Positions 55,501 through 64,000 of a DNA stretch of 64,000 bases are shown here, one piece after another. Position 1 is the first letter of the stretch. Each line of letters begins with the position of its first letter. A program made the translations under genes and the position numbers. A model generated the notes under the pieces. That model had not been told where the DNA came from. It saw only the letters and a list, made by a program, of their open reading frames with translations, and did not search any database. The DNA is from Eurosta solidaginis (lineage: Eukaryota; Arthropoda; Insecta; Diptera; Tephritidae): positions 434,001 to 498,000 of the forward strand of contig NW_027136908.1 in NCBI RefSeq assembly GCF_040869045.1. Reading direction: 5' to 3'.

Positions 55501-58500
55501 ACTTATCCCTTTTAGTCGGTTAACCCCACCCAGTATGACGTAGAAATCGAACCGTTAGCGATAGAAGCTTGGATCAGCTTGTGGATTAATACACACATAA
55601 AAACCTAACATCTGCAAAAACAAAATCGATTCTATCTTGCTTGGTTCAATATATATGGATACTTATCCCTTTTAGTCGGTTAATCCCACCCACAATAGAT
55701 ATGGACACTTATCCCTTTTAGTCGGATAACCCCATCCACTTTGACGTAGAAATTGAACTGTTAATGATAGAACCTTGGATCAGCTTTTGAATTAATATAC
55801 ACAAAAAAACCTATCATCTGCAAAAACAAAATCGATTCTATCTTGCTTGGTTCAATATATATGGATACTTATCCCTTTTAGTCGGTTAACCCCACCCACA
55901 ATAGATATGGACACTTATCCCTTTTAGTCGGATAACCCCATCAACTTTGACGTAGAAATTGGACCGTTAACGATAGAACCTTGTATCAGCTTTTGAATTA
56001 ATATACACAAAAAAACCTATCATCTGCAAAAACAAAATCGATTCTATCTTGCTTGGTTCAATATATATGGACACTTATCCCTTTTAGTCGGTTAATCCCA
56101 CCCACAATAGATATGGACACTTATCCCTTTTAGTCGGATAACCCCATCCACTTTGACGTAGAAATTGAACTGTTAATGATAGAACCTTGGATCAGCTTGT
56201 GGATTAATATACACATAAAAACCTACCATCTGCAAAAATAAAATCGATTCTGTCTTGCTTGGTTCAATATATATGGATACTTATCCCTTTTAGTCGGTTA
56301 ACCCCACCCACTTTGACGTAGAAATTGAACCGTTAGCGATAGAACCTTGGATCAGCTTGTGGATTAATATACACAAAAAAACCTATCATCTGCAAAAACA
56401 AAATCGATTCTATCTTGCTTGGTTCAATATATATGGATACTTATCCCTTTTAGTCGGTTAACCCCACCCACAATAGATATGGACACTTATCCCTTTTAGT
56501 CGGATAACCCCATCAACTTTGACGTAGAAATTGGACCGTTAACGATAGAACCTTGTATCAGCTTTTGAATTAATATACACAAAAAAACCTATCATCTGCA
56601 AAAACAAAATCGATTCTATCTTGCTTGGTTCAATATATATGGATACTTATCACTTTTAGTCGGTTAACCCCACCCACAATAGATATGGACACTTATCCCT
56701 TTTAGTCGGATAACCCCATCCACTTTGACGTAGAAATTGAACCGTTAATGATAGAAACTTGGATCAGCTTGTGGATTAATACACACATAAAAACCTACCA
56801 TCTGCAAAAATAAAATCGATTCTGTCTTGCTTGGTTCAATAGATATGGACACTTATCCCTTTTAGTCAGTTAACCCCACCCAGTATGACGTAGAAATCGA
56901 ACCGTTAGCGATAGAAGCTTGGATCAGCTTGTGGATTAATACACACATAAAAACCTATCATCTGCAAAAACAAAATCGATTCTATCTTGCTTGGTTCAAT
57001 ATATATGGATACTTATCCCTTTTAGTCGGTTAACCCCACCCACAATAGATATGGACACTTATCCCTTTTAGTCGGATAACCCCATCCACTTTGACGTAGA
57101 AATTGAACCGTTAATGATAGAAACTTGGATCAGCTTGTGGATTAATATACACATAAAAACCTACCATCTGCAAAAACAAAATCGATTCTATCTTGCTTGG
57201 TTTAATAGATATGGATACTTATCCCTTTTAGTCGGTTAACCCCACCCACTTTGACGTAGAAATTGAACCGTTAATGATAGAACCTTGGATCAGCTTGTGG
57301 ATTAATACACACATAAAAACCTACCATCAGCAAAAATAAAATCGATTCTGTCTTGCTTGGTTCAATAGATATGGACACTTATCCCTTTTAGTCGGTTAAC
57401 CCCACCCAGTATGACGTAGAAATCGAACCGTTAGCGATAGAAGCTTGGATCAGCTTGTGGATTAATACACACATAAAAGCCTATCATCTGCAAAAACAAA
57501 ATCGATTCTCTCTTGCTTGGTTCAATATATATGGATACTTATCCCTTTTAGTCGGTTAACCCCACCCACAATAGATATGGACACTTATCCCTTTTAGTCG
57601 GATAACCCCATCCACTTTGACGTAGAAATTGGACCGTTAACGATACAACCTTGTATCAGCTTTTGAATTAATATAAACATAAAAACCTATCATCTGCAAA
57701 AACAAAATCGATTCTCTCTTGCTTGGTTCAATATATATGGATACTTATCCCTTTTAGTCGGTTAACCCCACCCACTTTGACGTAGAAATTGAACCGTTAA
57801 TGATAGAACCTTGGATCAGCTTGTGGATTAATATACACATAAAAACCTACCATCTGCAGAAACAAAATCGATTCTATCTTGCTTGGTTCAATAGATATGG
57901 ATACTTATCCCTTTTAGTCGATTAACCCCACCCACTTTGACGTAGAAATTGAACCGTTAATGATAGAAACTTGGATCAGCTTGTGGATTAATATACACAT
58001 AAAAACCTACCATCTGCAAAAACAAAATCGATTCTATCTTGCTTGGTTCAATAGATATGGATACTTATCCCTTTTAGTCGGTTAACCCCACCCACTTTGA
58101 CGTAGAAATTGAACCGTTAATGACAGAACCTTGGATCAGCTTGTGGATTAAATTACACATAAAAACCTACCATCTGCAAAAATAAAATCGATCCTGTCTT
58201 GCTTGGTTCAATAGATATGGACACTTATCCCTTTTAGTCGGTTAACCCCACCCAGTATGACGTAGAAATCGAACCGTTAGCGATAGAAGCTTGGATCAGC
58301 TTGTGGATTAATACACACATAAAAACCTATCATCTGCAAAAACAAAATCGATTCTATCTTGCTTGGTTCAATATATATGGATACTTATCCCTTTTATTTG
58401 GTTAACCCCACCCACTTTGACGTAGAAATTGAACCGTTAATGATAGAACCTTGGATCAGCTTGTGGATTAATATACACATAAAAACCTACCATATGCAAA

Positions 58501-60420
58501 AACAAAATCGATTCTGTCTTGCTTGGTTCAATAGATATGGATACTTATCCCTTTTAGTCTGTTAACCCCACCCACTTTGACGTAGAAATTGAACCGTTAA
58601 TGATAGAACCTTGGATCAGCTTGTGGATTAATACACACATAAAAACCTACCATCTGCAAAAACAAAATCGATACTATCTTGCTTGGTTCAATAGATATGG
58701 ATACTTATCACTTTTAGTCGGTTAACCCCACCCACTTTGACGTAAAAATTGAACCGTTAATAATAGAACCTTGGATCAGCTTGTGGATTAATATACACAT
58801 AAAAACCTACCATCTGCAAAAACAAAATCGATTCTATCTTGCTTGGTTCAATAGATATGGATACTTATCCCTTTTAGTCGGTTAACCCCACCCACTTTGA
58901 CGTAGAAATTGAACCGTTAATGATAGAACCTTGGATCAGCTTGTGGATTAATATACACATAAAAACCTACCATATGCAAAAACAAAATCGATTCTGTCTT
59001 GCTTGGTTCAATAGATATGGACACTTATCCCTTTTAGTCGGTTAATCCCACCCACAATAGATATGGACACTTATCCCTTTTAGTCGGATAACCCCATCCA
59101 CTTTGACGTAGAAATTGAACCGTTAATGATAGAACCTCGGATCAGCTTGTGGATTAATATACACGTAAAAACCTACCATCTGCAAAAATAAAATCGATTC
59201 TGTCTTGCTTGGTTCAATATATATGGATACTTATCCCTTTTAGTCGGTTAACCCCACCCACTTTGACGTAGAAATTGAACCGTTAGCGATAGAACCTTGG
59301 ATCAGCTTGTGGATTAATATACACATAAAAACCTATCATCTGCAAAAACAAAATCGATTCTATCTTGCTTGGTTCAATATATATGGATACTTATCCCTTT
59401 TAGTCGGTTAACCCCACCCACAATAGATATGGACACTTATCCCTTTTAGTCGGATAACCCCATCAACTTTGACGTAGAAATTGGACCGTTAACGATAGAA
59501 CCTTGTATCAGCTTTTGAATTAATATACACAAAAAAACCTATCATCTGCAAAAACAAAATCGATTCTATCTTGCTTGGTTCAATATATATGGATACTTAT
59601 CCCTTTTAGTCGGTTAACCCCACCCAAAATAGATATGGACACTTATCCCTTTTAGTCGGATAACCCCATCCACTTTGACGTAGAAATTGAACCGTTAATG
59701 ATAGAAACTTGGATCAGCTTGTGGATTAATATACACATAAAAACCTACCATCTGCAAAAATAAAATCGATTCTGTCTTGCTTGGTTCAATAGATATGGAC
59801 ACTTATCCCTTTTAGTCGGTTAACCCCACCCAGTATGACGTAGAAATCGAACCGTTAGCGATAGAAGCTTGGATCAGCTTGTGGATTAATACACACATAA
59901 AAACCTATCACCTGCAAAAACAAAATCGATTCTATCTTGCTTGGTTCAATATATATGGATACTTATCCCTTTTATTTGGTTAACCCCACCCACTTTGACG
60001 TAGAAATTGAACCGTTAATGATAGAACCTTGGATCAGCCTGTGGATTAATATACACATAAAAACCTACCATATGCAAAAACAAAATCGATTCTATCTTGC
60101 TTGGCTCAATAGATATGGACACTTATCCCTTTTAGTCGGTTAACCCTACCCACTTTGACGTAGAAATTGAACCGTTAACGATAGAACCTTGGATCAGCTT
60201 GTGGATTAATATACACATAAAAACCTACCATCTGCAAAAACAAAATCGATTCTGTCTTGCTTGGTTCAATAGATATGGACACTTATCCCTTTTAGTCGGA
60301 TAACCCCATCCACTTTGACGTAGAAATTGAACCGTTAACGATAGAACTTTGTATCAGCCTTTGTATTAATACACACATAAAAACCTATCATCTGCAAAAA
60401 CAAAATCGATTCTATCTTGC
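52543..60420 (+). repeat. 8.4-kb HOR block, copy 2
   Basis: It parallels copy 1 in unit order, with gains and losses of whole units. About 55.6-56.1 kb is replaced by closely spaced long units (55694, 55900, 56106). 526 bp (57,044 to 57,570) and then one 160-bp unit (near 57,850, CTGCAGAAAC) are gained. Three units (480 bp) and later one unit present in copy 1 are missing. Similarity fades near 60.4 kb. The copies look recent, because most rare point variants are shared. Confidence 0.82.
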
Positions 60421-62438
60421 TTGGTTCAATATATATGGATACTTATCCCTTTTAGTCGGTTAACCCCACCCACTTTGACGTAGAAATTGAACCGTTAATG
60501 ATAGAACCTTGGATCAGCTTGTGGATTAATATACTCATAAAAACCTACCATATGCAAAAACAAAATCGATTCTATCTTGCTTGGTTCAATAGATATGGAC
60601 ACTTATCCCTTTTAGTCGGTTAACCCTACCCACTTTGACGTAGAAATTGAACCGTTAACGATAGAACCTTGGATCAGCTTGTGGATTAATATACACATAA
60701 AAACCTACCATCTGCAAAAACAAAATCGATTCTGTCTTGCTTGGTTCAATAGATATGGACACTTATCCCTTTTAGTCGGTTAATCCCACCCACAATAGAT
60801 ATGGACACTTATCCCTTTTAGTCGGATAACACCATCCACTTTGACGTAGAAATTGAACCGTTAACGATAGAACTTTGTATCAGCCTTTGAATTAATACAC
60901 ACATAAAAACCTATCATCTGCAAAAACAAAATCGATTCTATCTTGCTTGGTTCAATATATATGGATACTTATCCCTTTTAGTCGGTTAACCCCACCCACT
61001 TTGACGTAGAAATTGAACCGTTAATGATAGAACCTTGGATCAGCTTGTGGATTAATATACACATAAAAACCTACCATCTGCAAAAACAAAATCGATTCTA
61101 TCTTGCTTGGTTCAATAGATATGGATACTTATCTCTTTTAGTCGGTTAACCCCACCCACTTTGACGTAGAAATTGAACCGTTAATGATAGAACCATGGAT
61201 CAGCTTGTGGATTAATATACACAAAAAAACCTACCATCTGCAAAAACAAAATCGATTCTATCTTTCTTGGTTCAATAGATATGGATACCTATCCCTTTTA
61301 TTTGGTTAACCCCACCCACTTTGACGTAGAAATTGAACCGTTAATGATAGATCCTTGGATCAGCTTGTGGATTAATATACACATAAAAACCTACCATCTG
61401 CAAAAACAAAATCGATTCTATCTTGCTTGGTTCAATAGATATGGATACTTATCACTGTTAGTCGGTTAACCCCACCCACTTTGACGTAGAAATTGAACCG
61501 TTAATGATAGAACCTTGGATCAGCTTGTGGATTAATATACACATAAAAACCTATCATCTGCAAAAACTAAATCGATTCTATCTTGCTTGGTTCAATAGAT
61601 ATGGATACTTATCCCTTTTAGTCGGTTAACCCCACCCACTTTGACGTAGAAATTGAACCGTTAATGATAGAACCTTGGATCAGCTTGTGGATTAATATAC
61701 ACATAAAAACCTACCATATGCAAAAACAAAATCGATTCTGTCTTGCTTGGTTCAATAGATATGGACACTTATCCCTTTTAGTCGGTTAACCCCACCCAGT
61801 ATGACGTAGAAATCGAACCGTTAGCGATAGAACCTTGGATCAGCTTGTGGATTAATATACACATAAAAACCTACCATCTGCAAAAACAAAATCGATTCTA
61901 TCTTGCTTGGTTCAATAGATATGGATACTTATCCCTTTTAGTCGGTTAACCCCACCCACTTTGACGTAGAAATTGAACCGTTAACGATAGAACCTTGGAT
62001 TAGCTTGTGGATTAATGTACACATAAAATCCTACCATCTGCAAAAATAAAATCGATTCTATCTTGCTTGGTTCAATAGATATGGACACCTATCCCTTTTA
62101 GTCGGTTAACCCTACCCACTTTGACGTAGAAATTGAACCGTTAACGACAGAACCATGGATCAGCCTGTGGATTAATATACACATAAAAACCTATCATCTG
62201 CAATAACAAAATCGATTCTGTCTTGCTTGGTTCAATAGATATGGACACTTATCCCTTTTAGTCGGTTAATCCCACCCACAATAGATATGGACACTTATCC
62301 CTTTTAGTCGGATAACCCCATCCACTTTGACGTAGAAATTGAACCGTTAACGATAGAACTTTGTATCAGCCTTTGAATTAATATACACATAAAAACCTAC
62401 CATCTGCAAAAACAAAATCGATTCTATCTTGCTTGGTT

Positions 62439-63558
62439 CAATAGATATGGATACTTATCCCTTTTAGTCGGTTAACCCCACCCACTTTGACGTAGAAATT
62501 GAACCGTTAATGATAGAAACTTGTATCAGCTTGTGGATTAATATACACATAAAAACCTACCATCTGCAAAAACAAAATCGATTCTATCTTGCTTGGTTCA
62601 ATAGATATGGATACTTATCCCTTTTAGTCGGTTAACCCCACCCACTTTGACGTAGAAATTGAACCGTTAACGATAGAACCTTGGATCAGCTTGTGGATTA
62701 ATGTACACATAAAATCCTACCATCTGCAAAAACAAAATCGATTCTATCTTGCTTGGTTCAATAGATATGGATACTTATCCCTTTTAGTCGGATAACCCCA
62801 TCCACTTTGACGTAGAAATTGAACCGTTAACGATAGAACTTTGTATCAGCCTTTGAATTAATATACACATAAAAACCTACCATCTGCAAAAACAAAATCG
62901 ATTCTATCTTGCTTGGTTCAATAGATATGGATACTTATCCCTTTTAGTCGGTTAACCCCACCCACTTTGACGTAGAAATTGAACCGTTAATGATAGAAAC
63001 TTGGATCAGCTTGTGGATTAATATACACATAAAAACCTACCATCTGCAAAAACAAAATCGATTCTATCTTGCTTGGTTCAATAGATATGGATACTTATCC
63101 CTTTTAGTCGGTTAACCCCACCCACTTTGACGTAGAAATTGAACCGTTAATGATAGAAACTTGGATCAGCTTGTGGATTAATATACACATAAAAACCTAC
63201 CATCTGCAAAAACAAAATCGATTCTATCTTGCTTGGTTCAATAGATATGGATACTTATCCCTTTTAGTCGGTTAACCCCACCCACTTTGACGTAGAAATT
63301 GAACCGTTAACGATAGAACCTTGGATCAGCTTGTGGATTAATATACACATAAAAACCTACCATCTGCAAAAACAAAATCGATTCTATCTTGCTTGGTTCA
63401 ATAGATATGGATACTTATCCCTTTTAGTCGGTTAACCCCACCCACTTTGACGTAGAAATTGAACCGTTAACGATAGAACCTTGGATCAGCTTGTGGATTA
63501 ATATACACATAAAAACCTACCATCTGCAAAAACAAAATCGATTCTATCTCGCTTGGTT
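62439..63558 (+). repeat. Run of seven consecutive 160-bp units
   Basis: Unit starts lie at 62439, 62599, 62759, 62919, 63079, 63239 and 63399, each exactly 160 bp apart and differing at only a few positions. The unit at 62,759 carries the GGATAACCCCATCCAC half of a long unit without the 46-bp duplication, so it is a collapsed long unit. A true long unit follows at 63,559. Confidence 0.9.
63239..63398 (+). repeat. Reference short unit (160 bp), right-end type
   Basis: This is a representative of the right-hand units. It differs from the left reference mainly in GGATAC rather than GGACAC near m11-16 and in C rather than T at m135 (CAAAAACAAAAT). The C at m135 removes a TAA that would otherwise close one forward frame. 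Neighbouring units at 62,919 and 63,079 also carry T at m73 (GTTAATGAT), which breaks the second palindrome and changes a CpG to TpG. Confidence 0.93.
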
Positions 63559-64000
63559 CAATAGATATGGACACTTATCCCTTTTAGTCGGTTAATCCCA
63601 CCCACAATAGATATGGACACTTATCCCTTTTAGTCGGATAACCCCATCCACTTTGACGTAGAAATTGAACCGTTAACGATAGAACTTTGTATCAGCCTTT
63701 GAATTAATATACACATAAAAACCTACCATCTGCAAAAACAAAATCGATTCTATCTTGCTTGGTTCAATAGATATGGATACTTATCCCTTTTAGTCGGTTA
63801 ACCCCACCCACTTTGACGTAGAAATTGAACCGCTAAAGATAGAAACTTATATCAGCTTGTGGATTAATATACACATAAAAACCTTCCATCTGCAAAAACA
63901 AAATCGATTCTATCTTGCTTGGTTCAATAGATATGGATACTTATCCCTTTTAGTCGGTTAACCCCACCCACTTTGACGTAGAAATTGAACCGTTAACGAT

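Larger units (their letters stand above)
35446..61469 (+). other. Amplified unit variant with chance open frames (not genes)
   Basis: Forward open frames of 62-78 codons occur at 35446, 36310, 37390, 41316, 42210, 42736, 43815, 47245, 49509, 50675, 51567, 52207, 58359, 59937 and 61281. All share the same cause. Changes at m29-31 (TTTTAGTCGG to TTTTATTTGG) remove a TAG, and C at m135 removes a TAA. The frame then runs about 190 bp, crosses into the next unit (160 is not a multiple of 3) and stops at the TTAG or TTAA of that unit. Copies are near-identical because the HOR blocks were duplicated. The predicted peptide has no recognisable domain, no ribosome-binding or splice context was seen, and adjacent units have no open frame. 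I do not call these as coding. Confidence 0.8.
1..64000 (+). repeat. Satellite DNA array, 160/206-bp units, fills the window
   Basis: The sequence is a head-to-tail tandem array from the first to the last base. The unit can be followed by its start CAATAGATAT, for example at 201, 361, 521, 681, 841 and 1001, each exactly 160 bp apart. Near the unit end every copy carries a variant of CTTGCTTGGTTCAATA. Two main lengths exist, 160 bp and 206 bp; I counted 91 of the long form, which leaves room for about 280 short ones. No stretch over 300 bp departs from the unit, and I found no inverted unit. The array is cut at both window edges, so its full length is unknown. Family knowledge: units of 150-180 bp in Mb-scale arrays are typical of eukaryotic centromeric and heterochromatic satellites. 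The taxon and the chromosomal location cannot be told from this sequence alone. Confidence 0.98.
34431..64000 (+). repeat. Long (206-bp) units of the right domain: positions
   Basis: Positions of the internal join for the 46 long units I counted: 34657, 35823, 36509, 36715, 37081, 38087, 38453, 38659, 39025, 40031, 40557, 41723, 42409, 42935, 43140, 43506, 44512, 44878, 45084, 45450, 46456, 47942, 48308, 48514, 48880, 50206, 51052, 51258, 52904, 53270, 53476, 53842, 54848, 55694, 55900, 56106, 56472, 56678, 57044, 57570, 59056, 59422, 59628, 60794, 62280, 63606. The CCCAT join subfamily of the left domain is absent here. A right-domain subfamily reads CCATCAACTTTGAC after the join (38496, 44921, 48351, 51095, 53313, 55943, 56515, 59465). 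Two units (51258, 59628) have the join CCCAA/AATAGAT. Confidence 0.9.

Noticed and set aside
35446..61469. Fifteen similar forward open frames of 62-78 codons, as a gene family
   Set aside because: They are the satellite unit itself in a variant lacking two stop codons. They end at the same place in the next unit, and their similarity follows from block duplication. No domain, start context or splice signal supports coding.
1..64000. CRISPR array
   Set aside because: The repeats are 160-206 bp and contiguous, with no variable spacers of 30-40 bp between constant repeats.
34431..64000. TATATATGG at the unit start as a TATA box or promoter
   Set aside because: It is a simple variant of AATAGATATGG present in many units. 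No downstream gene exists, and nothing else suggests a promoter.
1..64000. CENP-B box
   Set aside because: The core pattern TTCG-N4-A-N2-CGGG was not found on either strand. The nearest pieces (TTCGATTC in some units, CCCGACCC in others) lack the remaining key bases.
1..64000. Telomere repeat, rRNA or tRNA genes, transposon ends
   Set aside because: No TTAGGG- or TTTAGGG-type run, no conserved rRNA or tRNA sequence, and no terminal inverted repeats or target duplications were seen.
1..64000. Naming the species or the satellite family
   Set aside because: I do not recognise the unit sequence with certainty. A search of the consensus unit against satellite collections and genome assemblies would decide it.

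Overview
The whole 64 kb is one uninterrupted, head-to-tail satellite DNA array. I see no protein gene, RNA gene, mobile element or unique sequence. The unit is 160 bp and about 37% G+C. About a quarter of the units are a 206-bp long form that carries an extra copy of the first 46 bp. I count 91 long units; the remaining length fits about 280 units of 160 bp, so roughly 370 units in all. Every unit I read has the same orientation. The size, tandem order, higher-order structure and lack of genes fit eukaryotic heterochromatin (centromeric, pericentromeric, subtelomeric or sex-chromosome satellite). Nothing here identifies the species or the chromosomal position. Unit coordinates below are written m1-m160, with m1 the C of CAATAGATAT.

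Layout. (1) About 1-34,430 is a left domain of complex units. Two diagnostic variants, 315 bp apart, recur together at 1567, 4746, 9641, 13068, 16491, 20601, 24303, 27470 and 32546. They mark higher-order repeat (HOR) copies of 3.17 to 5.08 kb that differ by gains and losses of units. (2) From about 27.5 to 34.4 kb left-type and right-type units are mixed. (3) About 34,431-46,755 holds two tandem copies of a block: 5,900 bp (exactly 24 short and 10 long units) and 6,425 bp (the same block plus three units). (4) About 44,150-60,400 holds two tandem copies of an 8.4-kb block; the first copy overlaps the end of the previous duplication. (5) About 60.4-64 kb is simpler, with seven consecutive 160-bp units at 62,439-63,558.

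The most striking pattern is in the spacing of the long units. The series 366-206-366 bp (long-short-long-long-short-long) occurs 12 times, in both domains. Short open frames of 62-78 codons in the right domain come from one amplified unit variant that has lost two stop codons. They are not supported as genes. I found no new enzymatic, defence or mobile system; what deserves a second look is the array architecture and how it evolved.
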